Shown here one piece after another: positions 17,208-25,197 of a DNA stretch of 64,000 bases (its first letter is position 1; each line of letters starts with the position of its first letter). The stretch is from Methylobacterium oxalidis (GTDB lineage Bacteria; Pseudomonadota; Alphaproteobacteria; Rhizobiales; Beijerinckiaceae). Under the pieces are notes generated by a model. That model saw only the letters and a program-made list of their open reading frames with translations. It was not told where the DNA came from and did not search any database. Location of the stretch: NCBI RefSeq assembly GCF_007992195.1, contig NZ_BJZU01000004.1:1-64000 (forward strand). The letters are read 5' to 3'. The position numbers and the translations under genes were made by a program.

Positions 17208-17280
17208 GTTCCGGAATTGCAACGCTCTTTGGGCGTTTCCTCCTAAGACTTCGGGCCGTCCCTTGGGGCGGCCTTTTTTC
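17208..17280 (+). ncRNA. Candidate suhB/alpha-r8 (MmgR-like) small RNA
   Basis: An intergenic stretch with an internal hairpin (AACGC...GCGTT at about 17221-17237), an unpaired pyrimidine motif TTTCCTCCT directly after it, and then a GC stem at 17254-17272 ending in six Ts (17274-17279), a textbook Rho-independent terminator. No ORF ends at that terminator. The arrangement hairpin, UUUCCUCC motif, GC terminator is that of the alphaproteobacterial alpha-r8/suhB family (MmgR in Sinorhizobium, about 77 nt, acting on polyhydroxybutyrate storage). TTGACA at 17181-17186 could be part of the promoter. The CCUCC motif could pair with ribosome binding sites. The 5' end is estimated. Confidence 0.5.
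17254..17279 (+). terminator. Rho-independent terminator of the candidate sRNA
   Basis: GC-rich stem with one bulged base (GGGCCGTCCC paired with GGGGCGGCC-type arm), short loop, six consecutive Ts at 17274-17279. Confidence 0.75.
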
Positions 17281-17483
17281 TGGGAGGTTGCTACAGGTTA
17301 ACACGCGACCATGTGGTTGGTTCGCCCTTCTAGCCATGGTCGTTTGGAGAGAAGACGCCTACGACGTCTCCTTCGGTGATCGTTGCGTGAAGAGGAAGGT
17401 CCGGTGGGCGTCCCGGACCAAGAACACACTCACGCAAAGGCATCTTCCCGTGGAGCTAGAAACCGCAGCAACGAGGCGCTCCG

Positions 17484-17938
17484 ATGGATGGGAACTCGCA
17501 AACGACCTCGCAGCGCCTCTCGTGGGCAGAGCCGAGCACGTGGTCGGTTAGGGTCTGTCGGTCGTCTTCCTCTGCCTTGGTGGCCTATTTATCGCCCTTC
17601 CCACTGCCGGCGCAGCAATTTTCGGCATCCCGGCTCCGAGCGGCGTCTCAGTGGGATATCTGCGTGCGATCGGCTTTCGTGACGTCGCCCTGGCTCTGTA
17701 CCTGGGCAGCCTAGCCTTGTTCTCGACACGGCGCGCTGTGTGCCTTGTGCTGGGAGCCAGCGTGTTCATCCCCGTGTGTGACGTCATTCTGGTCTGGACT
17801 TTGGGCTCCGCAGCCGCATGGCAGATCGCTTTGCACGTCCTGAGCGGAGTCATGCTGGCCCTCATCGCCGCCTGGGTGTCTCGGCGGCCAAGTGGTGCGG
17901 AATCTCTACGGCCGGGAGGCCGAAAGCCACATAGTTGA
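17484..17938 (+). pseudogene. DUF4267-like membrane protein gene broken by a frameshift
   Basis: From about 17554 the frame ending at 17938 reads GLSVVFLCLGGLFIALPTAG, GYLRAIGFRDVALALYLGSL and VFIPVCDVILVWTLG: four hydrophobic helices with the G-x-R-D motif typical of DUF4267. In that frame a TAG lies just upstream (about 17548-17550) and there is no start before a GTG at 17651, which would delete the first helix. In another frame, ATG at 17484 reads MDGNSQTTSQRLSWAEPSTW, the sort of N-terminus expected, then loses the helix. A single indel near 17545-17555 would join them. Either a pseudogene or a sequencing error. Confidence 0.5.
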
Positions 17939-18163
17939 AGGCGTGCGGCATACTGCTTCCCGCAGATGGGCCTGACTTGATGGGGCAGGCTAGGATGAAA
18001 TAGAAAGACTCCTCGCGGAGAAGTTTCTGCGGACATATTTGGGATAACATTCCAGTATTATTTGTACTACGCATTACAAAAATAAAAATGAGCAGCTCTG
18101 CTCGGAACTTTACTCGTCTGATAGAGTCGCCCGTGTGAGTTTAGCTCTACCGCGGTGGGCCAC

Positions 18164-18400
18164 ATGCCGCTGTTCTATTTCGACTTCCACGACGGGCAGC
18201 GACACTGCTTCGACGATGACGGCCGGGAGTTTCCCGACCTCAACAGGGCACGCGATGAGGTGATTGGTCCACTGAGTGATGTTACCCGCGATACGCGCCC
18301 ACCTGGGGACCGACGAGACTGCATCGCGCACATCTGCGATGAGAGCGGGAGGATCGTGTTCCGCGCTCGCCTACCGCTAACCCCAGAGTGGATGAGGTAG
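18164..18400 (+). CDS. DUF6894 family small protein (copy B)
   Basis: 78 residues from ATG at 18164; an in-frame GTG three codons upstream is possible. MPLFYFDFHDGQRHCFDDDG and REFPDLNRARDEVIG match the DUF6894 pattern M-P-x-x-F-F-D-x-H-D-G ... D-x-x-G-x-E-x-x-x-x-x-A. The later part keeps AHICDESGRIVFRARLPL, equivalent to the V-x-D-E-x-G-x-x-v segment of the family. Function unknown. A closer match to the family than copy A. Confidence 0.75.
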   Translation: MPLFYFDFHDGQRHCFDDDGREFPDLNRARDEVIGPLSDVTRDTRPPGDRRDCIAHICDESGRIVFRARLPLTPEWMR

Positions 18401-18512
18401 CGGCGTCCTGTTAGGCCCCTGAACGTGGATCAAGCCGGCCTGCCGGGCTGTCCGGTGGAGCGTTCTAGCGCGACCGGTGACTCAAACCGTGACAGTTCCG
18501 CGGTCTCTTGCC

Positions 18513-18734
18513 TCAGTTCGTCAGATCGCCAATGCTCCCTCCCCTCACCTCCTGGCAGCGGAACCATGCCGAGCCGGTTCTGATCCCTCTCTCCCGCAAC
18601 TCCTTAAGGGCCTGCTCGACAGCCATCTGGCCAACACGCTCGCAGCGGTCGCGCGTCTCGAAGGCCGCAACGGTCCCCTCGTCCTTCTGTGGCCCGGAGA
18701 AGATCGTCAGGACGAGGAGGAAGCCCGTCTTCAT
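18513..18734 (-). CDS. Hypothetical protein with hydrophobic N-terminus
   Basis: 73 residues with GGAG 7 nt upstream of ATG 18734. MKTGFLLVLTIFSGPQ may be a short signal or anchor segment, followed by ETRDRCERVGQMAVEQALKE and a C-terminal RTGSAWFRCQEVRGG. The two Cys residues about 30 apart could form a disulphide if exported. Not recognised as a family, but the start signal and composition are gene-like. Confidence 0.55.
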   Translation of the reverse strand: MKTGFLLVLTIFSGPQKDEGTVAAFETRDRCERVGQMAVEQALKELRERGIRTGSAWFRCQEVRGGSIGDLTN

Positions 18735-19204
18735 TGGCCGCTCCAGCTCAGGCGCCCACGTGCCTTCTGTGTAGCGGCGTAGCGAGAGGCTGGCGCCACC
18801 TCACGGGTGTTTGTCCTCACTCTTCTCCAGTGTGCTTCAAGTGCCCAGAGCACTGGCAGCCGCTACCGCGCTTCACCGAAGGCTGACCCAGCCGGTCCGG
18901 TTTGCGAGCCGTTGGTGGGGTGAGAGCCCTGCATCTGGTTCGTAGGGTCGCGCCGCGAGCCAACGCTCATGTCGTTGCCCAGCGCCTGTGCCGCTGGCGG
19001 AGCCGGCTCCCAGTGATGCCTTTTTTCCCCGGACGGCCGACCGATTGTAGCGAGAAGGGATTTTTCTCATCCCGTCGGCCGCACCTAGCCACCGACCGGT
19101 CCGCTCGGGAACGGAAGTCGCTTGTTGAGCGGCGAATGTCGTAAGAGCCGCCCCGCAAGTCGGGGCGGCGAACAGGTTGAACGCCTCACGGCACCGCTCA
19201 ACCT
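18735..19204. other. Intergenic region with a terminator
   Basis: Apart from the hairpin at 19147-19169 no gene or repeat is supported. Frames open here are Arg/Ser-rich and lack ribosome sites. Confidence 0.35.
19147..19169 (-). terminator. Terminator hairpin after the alpha/beta hydrolase gene
   Basis: Perfect 9-bp GC stem (19147-19155 with 19161-19169) and 5-nt loop, 36 nt beyond the stop codon of the minus-strand hydrolase gene. The downstream T content is modest. Confidence 0.6.
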
Positions 19205-20203
19205 TCAAGCGGCCTTCGCGCGACCTCGCCCCGAGGCACGATCGATCGCCCTGATGACCTGCTCGGGTGCGAGGTGATGGATCATGTGCCCCTGCCCCGG
19301 AACAGCGATGAACTCGCTTCGAGGCAGATCGCGGTGCAGCCGCTCCGACTGGCGCCCCACATCGGCGATCTGGTCGTCAGCTCCGGTGATGATCTCCACC
19401 GGCAGCTTCAGCTCGCGGTAGTGCTCCTGAAGCTCCATCGCGGCAGGGGTCATCATGGCCGCGTCCTCGGCCGCAGCGCGCAGCTGAGAGGGACGCAGCA
19501 TCAGCTCCTTGGGCATCTGCTCGTCGAAGCGCTCCGGCACCTCGGCTGGCGCGAACATGGCCTTGATCAGACCCGGCAGGATTAGCCGTCCCACGAGCGG
19601 TGACACGGTGTAGCGCATCACGTCCCCGATGACCGGGATCGCAGGCGGCGAGAACAGGACCACATCGGCCCGCAGCGTCGGGTAGTAGTAGCCGGACGCC
19701 AGCACGAGGCTGCGCACGAGCTGCGGCGCCTGCAGTGCGAGAGCAACCGCGACTAGGCTGCCCCAGGAGTGCCCGAGCACCACCGCCTGCGACACGCCCA
19801 TGCGCTCCAGGGCTGCTTGGAACAGGGTTGCATGTGCTCGCGGCGTCCAGAGCGCCCGCGACCGCTCACTGTAGCCGTAGCCGGGTCGATCGATGATGAT
19901 GACGCGGTGGCGCTTGGCGAGGTCATCGACGATGCCGCTGACCAGGAAGTCCTGGATCAGGGTGCCGTTGCCGTGGATCAGCACCAGGGGCTCGCCTTTC
20001 CCGCGCTCCAGGTAGTGCAGGCGCACGCCATTCACGGTCATGAAGCGGCCGATCGGCGGATGGCGCCGCTCTGCCTCACGGGACTTTGCGATCGTGTAGA
20101 GGGCTGAAGCGCCCAGGACTGTGGCTGCCCCGAGCAGGGCGGGAGCGAGCCGGCTGCGGCTGCCGGACTTCTTCTGATGGGCGTGAGTGTGTTTGGGGTC
20201 CAT
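19205..20203 (-). CDS. Alpha/beta hydrolase, membrane-anchored
   Basis: 332 residues. A basic N-terminus is followed by a hydrophobic helix (LAPALLGAATVLGASALYTI, residues 19-38), a signal anchor placing the enzyme on the periplasmic side or at the membrane. The hydrolase fold starts VNGVRLHYLERGKGEPLVLI with the oxyanion segment HGNG, the nucleophile elbow GHSWGS, an Asp in ITGADDQIAD and the His in PGQGHMIHH. Belongs to the broad haloalkane dehalogenase/epoxide hydrolase/lactonase-like group; substrate unknown. AGCGAGG precedes the ATG by 7 nt. Transcribed alone, with its own terminator. Confidence 0.85.
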   Translation of the reverse strand: MDPKHTHAHQKKSGSRSRLAPALLGAATVLGASALYTIAKSREAERRHPPIGRFMTVNGVRLHYLERGKGEPLVLIHGNGTLIQDFLVSGIVDDLAKRHRVIIIDRPGYGYSERSRALWTPRAHATLFQAALERMGVSQAVVLGHSWGSLVAVALALQAPQLVRSLVLASGYYYPTLRADVVLFSPPAIPVIGDVMRYTVSPLVGRLILPGLIKAMFAPAEVPERFDEQMPKELMLRPSQLRAAAEDAAMMTPAAMELQEHYRELKLPVEIITGADDQIADVGRQSERLHRDLPRSEFIAVPGQGHMIHHLAPEQVIRAIDRASGRGRAKAA

Positions 20204-20585
20204 GCATCCTCGCTTGGTTCAGTGGTCAAGCTGAGGCTGCCCCGGCATGTTCCGAAGATGGCGCATACGGGCGCTTCGAAACGCCCGATGCCCAGGGGGT
20301 GGTCCCGAGGAAGATCGACAGCGCGACGCGGACAACCTCGAGCAAGTTGGCGGTCACTGGCGTGCTCCTCGGGTCGGAGCGGAATGCCTTATCTGACCGC
20401 CAGCATCCGTGAGGACGGTCACGCTCGCATCACGGGGAGAAAGGCCCCCGCCAGCTGTCGCAGAGTGAGCCGGCGGGGGCTGTCGCCGTGTGAGGGGTAA
20501 TGGCACAGCGAGCACCAGCAGGCTCGGCCCGAGCGGTTAAGCAATCGTTACGCACTGGATCGCGCTCGGGCTCTTGGGCTCAGGC
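20204..20585. other. Intergenic region with a long-stem hairpin
   Basis: No supported gene. A 9-bp perfect stem (20444-20452 with 20472-20480) with a 19-nt loop is the only structure seen; it has no U-tract. Confidence 0.4.
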
Positions 20586-20717
20586 TCACTGCAAGCTGGC
20601 AGTCGCCGCGGCATATATCGCGATGATGACCACGCCATAGGCGAGGGTCTCAGCCACCAGGATGGCCACCCAGGCGGGAAAGGGGATCTTCGTGTGCCAC
20701 TCCAGGAAGTGCCTCAT
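20586..20717 (-). CDS. Small single-pass membrane protein, 43 residues
   Basis: ATG at 20717 has GGGAGG 7 nt upstream, a very strong site. The product is MRHFLEWHTKIPFPAWVAIL followed by VAETLAYGVVIIAIYAAATA, one transmembrane helix preceded by an amphipathic, aromatic N-terminus. The open frame extends further upstream but lacks a ribosome site. Lies just downstream of the acetoacetate-decarboxylase-like gene on the same strand. Function unknown. Confidence 0.6.
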   Translation of the reverse strand: MRHFLEWHTKIPFPAWVAILVAETLAYGVVIIAIYAAATASLQ

Positions 20718-20830
20718 GCCCGGCCTCCCTCTGTGCAGCATCAACGCGCGTGCGGAGCCATCCACGTCTCCTGTCTCGCGAACTGCGCGGTGCCTGACAG
20801 GCCTCTTCGCGGAAACGTCGGGGCACGCTC

Positions 20831-21592
20831 TCAACTCTTGTGCCTCTCGGAAGGGAGATGATCACGGCCGCCAATCTTGAGGGTCATCTGCCTCAGCGAG
20901 GCGCTCACGAGGGGATTGCGTCCGTGCAGAAAGCCGAGCGGCCCTTGGCGGGCGAAGCTCCACGTTGCATCGCCGAGTGAGACACGAGCCCAGACCTGAG
21001 CCGGTGTCCTTTGCACGCCTCGGCCGCTGCTCTTGTCCAAAGTCTCCTGCAGGATGCTCAGGGGTACCGGCCAGCGCCCCGGTATTGAAGTACGGCTCCG
21101 GAAGCGAAGAGCTGCGATCAGTTGGCCGTCGCTGCCCGCGGCTCGAGCCTCAAGCTCGACCTGTTGCGCTTCGAAGGCGAGTGGGATTCCAAAGACGCCT
21201 TCCTGCTTAGGAATGCTCCAGAGGGTGCGGGCGCCCGCAACAGAAGCCGGATGATCGACCCAGACGAACGGCACGGTGACCGACGGGCGTGTGCCCCCGT
21301 GAACCTGCACTGCAGCGAGCACCTCATGGTAGGCCAAGTCGCCGGCAGGTTCGTAGATTGCGAAGGCCGTCCCGACGACCACCCGACCGAAAGCCGATAT
21401 GGGACGCAGCCGTCCGGGCACAGCATCGAATGGCAGGGCGGAGGCTCGGATCTGCCATAGCGACACGTAGGCGGTGCCGCGAAGGTTCCAGGGGGCTGGC
21501 GGGTAGACCACACCAGCCGGACTTGTCAGCCAAGTATCTATCTCTGTACCCACCTTGGCCGCATCCTCACCGACTCGGTCTCTCGATATCAT
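20831..21592 (-). CDS. Acetoacetate decarboxylase-like (ADC superfamily) protein
   Basis: 253 residues. PPAPWNLRGTAYVSLWQIRA near residue 30 and GRVVVGTAFAIYEPAGDLAY are typical ADC-superfamily strands, and ARTLWSIPKQEGVFGIPLAF corresponds to the segment that carries the Schiff-base lysine of true acetoacetate decarboxylases (the Lys after Ile-Pro is present). Many ADC-like proteins are not decarboxylases but bind or hydrate related ketones. There is no ketone pathway gene next to it, so the reaction is uncertain. The 43-residue membrane protein follows 113 nt downstream. Confidence 0.7.
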   Translation of the reverse strand: MISRDRVGEDAAKVGTEIDTWLTSPAGVVYPPAPWNLRGTAYVSLWQIRASALPFDAVPGRLRPISAFGRVVVGTAFAIYEPAGDLAYHEVLAAVQVHGGTRPSVTVPFVWVDHPASVAGARTLWSIPKQEGVFGIPLAFEAQQVELEARAAGSDGQLIAALRFRSRTSIPGRWPVPLSILQETLDKSSGRGVQRTPAQVWARVSLGDATWSFARQGPLGFLHGRNPLVSASLRQMTLKIGGRDHLPSERHKS

Positions 21593-21888
21593 GCCGGCTT
21601 AGTCGAATATCAGACCAGCGAGGCGACAAGGCCAGCAATCAATCTTGAAGAACGGCCATGCATGAAACGTGACACCCACTGGCGACAATCGCTGCGGCCA
21701 GCCGCCCTCCTTTGTCTTTGATATACTTGAATTTGGTAAAGATGTGGAGGCTCATCTGCAGAATAGAAATGTATGCTGATATAGGTGGAAGTTTGTAATC
21801 CTGCCTGCACACCTTTACACCAAAAACCACATCGGGAGGAGGGTGGCGCTGCCCGGCCAGATAGCTGCGCAGAGGCTGACCGCACAAA
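21593..21888. other. AT-richer intergenic stretch
   Basis: Around 21710-21800 the sequence is clearly poorer in GC than its surroundings, with no gene. It may hold promoters or be a remnant of transferred DNA. Confidence 0.35.
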
Positions 21889-22143
21889 TCACCGGGGCGA
21901 CTTCGTACCGCCAAAGCCCTGCTGGAACATACGGGTGAAGGCATCCTGGAACTGCTCGGCGCCCTGAGGGGCCAGAGACATCCAGCTCTTCATCAAGGCG
22001 TCAGGCGAGAGGCGGTCCATCTCGGCCACCACCCGCCGCTCCATCTCGGCGAGGATCTTCGCCTGCATGGGCTGAACGTCGGGCAGACCGAAGAACCTTC
22101 GCGCCTCCTCGGGAGTGCAATCGATCTCGATATTCATCTTCAT
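21889..22143 (-). CDS. DUF6489 family protein
   Basis: 84 residues from ATG 22143 (or 22137). MKMNIEIDCTPEEARRFFGL then PDVQPMQAKILAEMERRVVA and a C-terminal Gln/Phe-rich helix (AEQFQDAFTRMFQQGFG) match the DUF6489 pattern known from Alphaproteobacteria, where CTPEEAR-x-F-x-G-L-P-D-V is nearly invariant. Some such proteins lie beside polyhydroxyalkanoate or envelope genes, but no function is established. Here it stands alone. Confidence 0.7.
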   Translation of the reverse strand: MKMNIEIDCTPEEARRFFGLPDVQPMQAKILAEMERRVVAEMDRLSPDALMKSWMSLAPQGAEQFQDAFTRMFQQGFGGTKSPR

Positions 22144-22485
22144 CGGACGGAGACCCGTGCGCTGATCGAACGAACGAGAGGGCATATATGGCGTCCCCTC
22201 GCGGGCGATCACTGCCCCGCACGATATTTCAACGCGGCATTGGTTTGCGGCGAGATCGCCCGACACCGCGAGAAGCGAGGAAGCAATCCTAACGAAGCTT
22301 CAGATTTCGACCAATAGCTAGTCTTCGACCATTCCCGGCACACCCGCAGCACGACGCGGTGCCCGGGAACAAGCAGTGGATGAGAAGAGCGCCCACGACC
22401 GCGCCTTCCGAGCCAAGCGGATGGCGGCCGCCTTGCTTAACAGAGGCCTAATCACGGCCCCTGTTTCGTTTTGGGAGAGAGCGCC

Positions 22486-22842
22486 ATGCAGGAGCGCCGT
22501 AGAACTCCACGTCGTCGCAGCTACATCGGCGCGACCATTGTGTTCAACAATCGCTGCTCGACCATCGATTGTCTCATCCGAGACATATCCGATGACGGCG
22601 CAAGGTTGATCTTCAGCGATACGGTCAACGCGCCCGAACAGTTCGACCTTATGATCAACAAGATGGGTGAAACGCGCCGTGTGCGGATGGCCTGGCGTCA
22701 GGCGGACCAAGCGGGCGTCGCATTCCTGCGGCACTCGGCGGCTGATCTGACGATGCTGGGGCACGCACGTAGGCTCAGAGAAGCTGAAGCCGAGCGTACA
22801 GCGCTGCGCGACAGGGTAGCGGAATTGCTGGGCCGCGAATGA
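22486..22842 (+). CDS. PilZ domain protein (first of three)
   Basis: 118 residues from ATG 22486 with GGGAG upstream. QERRRTPRRRSYIGATIVFN carries the RxxxR-type arginines of the PilZ c-di-GMP loop, IRDISDDGARLIF gives the D/N-x-S-x-x-G motif, and VRMAWRQADQAGVAFL is the closing strand pair. A C-terminal coiled helix (LREAEAERTALRDRVAELLG) follows. Short single-domain PilZ proteins bind c-di-GMP and act on motility, polysaccharide or secretion partners in the cytoplasm; the target is unknown. Two further PilZ-like genes follow on the same strand. Confidence 0.8.
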   Translation: MQERRRTPRRRSYIGATIVFNNRCSTIDCLIRDISDDGARLIFSDTVNAPEQFDLMINKMGETRRVRMAWRQADQAGVAFLRHSAADLTMLGHARRLREAEAERTALRDRVAELLGRE

Positions 22843-22990
22843 CATCGCACCACGGCCGACGCTGCGCCCGGCCGAGGTCGCGCGGCCCCTCTCTCAACAG
22901 CGAGGGCTGGTCGCTCCGCACTGTATACTTTCAGACAGACTTAACCTGTGATGGGCTAAACAGGCGGAAGGGGCCACTTGGAGTCGTGCG

Positions 22991-23242
22991 ATGTTCGTCG
23001 AGCGCCGGGAAGCATCGCGTCGGAACGCCTTCAAACTTGGGTCGCTGTTCTTCCACGAAGAACCGCATTGCCTGGATTGCCTGATCTGGAATGTCTCGGA
23101 CTTCGGTGCGCTGATCGAGGTCGAGGCGCACGCCTGCCCGCCGCAACAATTCCGAGTTGTCGCGACCGCCCTGAACCTCGACCGCAATGCCGTGCAAACC
23201 TGGCGCGATGGCAGAAAGATCGGCGTCTCATTCGTGCTCTGA
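22991..23242 (+). CDS. PilZ-like domain protein (second of three)
   Basis: 83 residues; GGAG 8 nt upstream of the ATG. VERREASRRNAFKLGSLFF supplies the RR-x3-RR arginine pair, LIWNVSDFGALIEVE the N-x-S-x-x-G-A-L motif, and WRDGRKIGVSFVL the final strand. It is shorter than the first copy and lacks the C-terminal helix. A Cys-Leu-Asp-Cys precedes the NxSxxG motif. Gap to the preceding gene is 148 nt and to the next 60 nt. Confidence 0.75.
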   Translation: MFVERREASRRNAFKLGSLFFHEEPHCLDCLIWNVSDFGALIEVEAHACPPQQFRVVATALNLDRNAVQTWRDGRKIGVSFVL

Positions 23243-23302
23243 GATGCGGGAATCACGACCACACCGAGAGATGCACGAAAGTGAGATGGGAGGAACTAGC
23301 TG

Positions 23303-23551
23303 ATGAATGCAGAGCGTCATGAGGAACAACGGGCCGAGTGTTTCAGCTCTGGTGAGCTTCTCTTCGGCGGATCGCGGTACACTCCCTGCCTCGTCTGGAA
23401 CATGTCGGAGGCAGGAGCACTGATCGAGGTGGAGCCGCCCTGCACCGCGCCCGATGCCTTCGAGCTTGTTGTCCACGCGGACGGCGTCGTTCGCAGCTGC
23501 TTCGTGGTGCGGCGAACCGGACAACGGCTCGGTGTGGCTTTCACGATCTGA
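23303..23551 (+). CDS. PilZ-like domain protein (third of three), arginine motif degenerate
   Basis: 82 residues; AGGA 9 nt upstream of the ATG. It aligns with the second copy over its whole length (LVWNMSEAGALIEVEPP versus LIWNVSDFGALIEVEA; RRTGQRLGVAFTI versus WRDGRKIGVSFVL). The N-terminal arginine pair is reduced (MNAERHEEQRAECFSSGELL), so c-di-GMP binding may be lost. Probably a tandem duplicate of the second copy that has diverged. Confidence 0.7.
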   Translation: MNAERHEEQRAECFSSGELLFGGSRYTPCLVWNMSEAGALIEVEPPCTAPDAFELVVHADGVVRSCFVVRRTGQRLGVAFTI

Positions 23552-23699
23552 GAGCACGACGTCGCAAGCAGGGAAGTCGACCGCTCAGGTGAACGTCCAC
23601 GGCCGCACCTCCCGAGCCGAGCTATTCTCGATGGCCGCCTTCAAGAGGAGCGGCGGCGTGCCTACCTCTCGCACGCACCTCAACAGCTGGGGGACCGCA

Positions 23700-23939
23700 A
23701 TGACGCCGGCACAGGCCGAGACGATTGCCGCGACCGACAATGCCACCGTTGCCATCCTGCATGCTCTGATCGCCTTCCTCGAGAAGCAGGGCGTGATGAG
23801 CCGGGAAGATTTTGCCGCCTTCCTCCAGGCTGCGATCGAGGGGTGGCGGGCAGAGGGCGCAGACGAGAAGCTGATGCAGATGATCGAGATCAAGGCGAAG
23901 GGCATGGCCCTCGGACCGCCGCCCTCGATGAAGAACTGA
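23700..23939 (+). CDS. Hypothetical helical protein, 79 residues
   Basis: ATG 23700 with GGGGGA upstream. Almost entirely helical: TPAQAETIAATDNATVAILH, ALIAFLEKQGVMSREDFAAF and MIEIKAKGMALGPPPSMKN. The pattern of a helix, an LEKQGV turn and an RxDFxAxL helix resembles a small regulatory helical hairpin. It follows the PilZ trio by 148 nt on the same strand. No family assignment. Confidence 0.55.
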   Translation: MTPAQAETIAATDNATVAILHALIAFLEKQGVMSREDFAAFLQAAIEGWRAEGADEKLMQMIEIKAKGMALGPPPSMKN

Positions 23940-24110
23940 GCGCCTTCCCTGAAACCTTGGAGCTTAAGCAGGGAAGTCACGACCAGCCTCCCCTGCCAAG
24001 CGGACGTTGGTAGGCGCTCGGATTAGTTCTAAAATCCTCAGAAGTATTAGCAACTACCGTGCGGCGCCCGACGCAAACTTTTTACCGGGTAGACGCAGTG
24101 TCGCGGGTGC

Positions 24111-24120
24111 ATTAACCATT
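24111..24120 (+). promoter_or_regulatory. Possible CtrA half-site (TTAACCATTAA)
   Basis: The plus strand here reads TTAACCATTAA, which contains the TTAACCAT half-site recognised by CtrA in Caulobacter, about 33 nt before the start of the 24153 gene. A single half-site in a GC-rich genome is weak evidence. Confidence 0.3.
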
Positions 24121-24152
24121 AAGAATGTATCCGTCTGGCGGGAGTTGGCGCC

Positions 24153-24446
24153 ATGACTTATTGCGTTGAAAATAACGCTGAGGTTGCGAGCGACGTTGGC
24201 TTCGTTGTCCTCTGCGAAGCCGTCATCTCCTTGATCATCGCGTGCGAGAGACGCCATCCTGGCTCTGTCTCGCAACTCGCGCCCAGTCTCTTGGCCGGCA
24301 TCAGGGAAGATTTGAACTCAATCGGAGAGACGTGGCCGGCAGCACAGATTTCCGAGGAGAGCTTGCGCTCCCTCGACGAGTGTCTGTGCTATCTCGTGCA
24401 AGCCGCTCTGAATGAGGCGCAGACGACTGCTATGTCGGCACACTGA
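24153..24446 (+). CDS. Hypothetical protein, 97 residues
   Basis: ATG 24153 with GGGAG 9 nt upstream. After a polar start, VGFVVLCEAVISLIIACERR is a hydrophobic helix followed by SQLAPSLLAGIREDLNSIG and SEESLRSLDECLCYLVQAAL. The three amphipathic helices with several Cys residues suggest a compact helical bundle. It lies behind a possible CtrA half-site. No family known. Confidence 0.5.
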   Translation: MTYCVENNAEVASDVGFVVLCEAVISLIIACERRHPGSVSQLAPSLLAGIREDLNSIGETWPAAQISEESLRSLDECLCYLVQAALNEAQTTAMSAH

Positions 24447-24457
24447 TCGTTTCATAA

Positions 24458-24763
24458 CGCCACACGTCCGAGGCAGGAGCGCTCACGCGGCTGATCGCTG
24501 AACGGCTCGATGAGATTGCCAAGGGTGATCCGAGGCTCGCCGGGGCGGGCTTCACGCTTCTGGCCGAGCAGATGACTACGCAGGCCATCGCCTCGGCCGC
24601 GCACGAGAAACACAAAGTCACCGCCGCAGCGACGGATGCCTGAGTCGCGTAAGCAGCCGACGCAGCGGAAATTGCCGACCTCATGATCCCCGGGACCGAC
24701 GTCCGTGTTGTCTACACAGCCAGACAGCGTCTGATGGAAATCCTGTCGGCAAGCGCGGACTGA
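24458..24763 (+). pseudogene. Remnant of a helical protein gene
   Basis: One reading frame gives LIAERLDEIAKGDPRLAGAG, FTLLAEQMTTQAIASAAHEK, then two in-frame stops (TGA and TAA, about 24642-24652), then AADAAEIADLMIPGTDVRVV and a final TGA. Both parts look coding, with no start codon upstream before an in-frame TAA. This looks like a decayed 100-residue gene. A related intact homologue would confirm it. Confidence 0.35.
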
Positions 24764-24948
24764 CTTTTCGCCCCTATTCTCAGCACCGTTCTGAGCGGCG
24801 TCATGTTGCGGTTCCGGTGAGGCCGGCCCCTGCCACCGCAGGAAATGAGTTTCTCACAGCAAACAGACAATTCGATAGATTTGAGACACCATCCCTGTAG
24901 GTTTGCGACGGCATCATTGCGGCCTGCAATGAAAACAGGACAAATATT

Positions 24949-25197
24949 ATGAATACATACGTCACAGGGGCCGCGCAGCCGCCGCCCGTCGAAGCGGAAA
25001 TATTTCTGAGAAATTGGCCGAGATCGTATGAATGCAAGGCGGTCCTCACGAACAAGGATCGTGCGTTGATCGCGACGAATTTGGCCCGCGATCTGCCGGA
25101 ATGGTTCAGCCTCGCCATGGAGCCAGACTTCAAACCCCGCCCGTGCACGGTGAGCTGGAGAGGACAGCGCACTCTTGAGGTGATGCTGTTCGAGTGA
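24949..25197 (+). CDS. Small hypothetical protein, 82 residues
   Basis: ATG 24949; no clear ribosome site, AT-rich leader. The product has VEAEIFLRNWPRSYECKAVL, TNKDRALIATNLARDLPEWF and PCTVSWRGQRTLEVMLFE, an alternating pattern of strands and one helix. Not recognised. Coding character is supported by absence of low complexity and by GC-rich third positions. Confidence 0.5.
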   Translation: MNTYVTGAAQPPPVEAEIFLRNWPRSYECKAVLTNKDRALIATNLARDLPEWFSLAMEPDFKPRPCTVSWRGQRTLEVMLFE

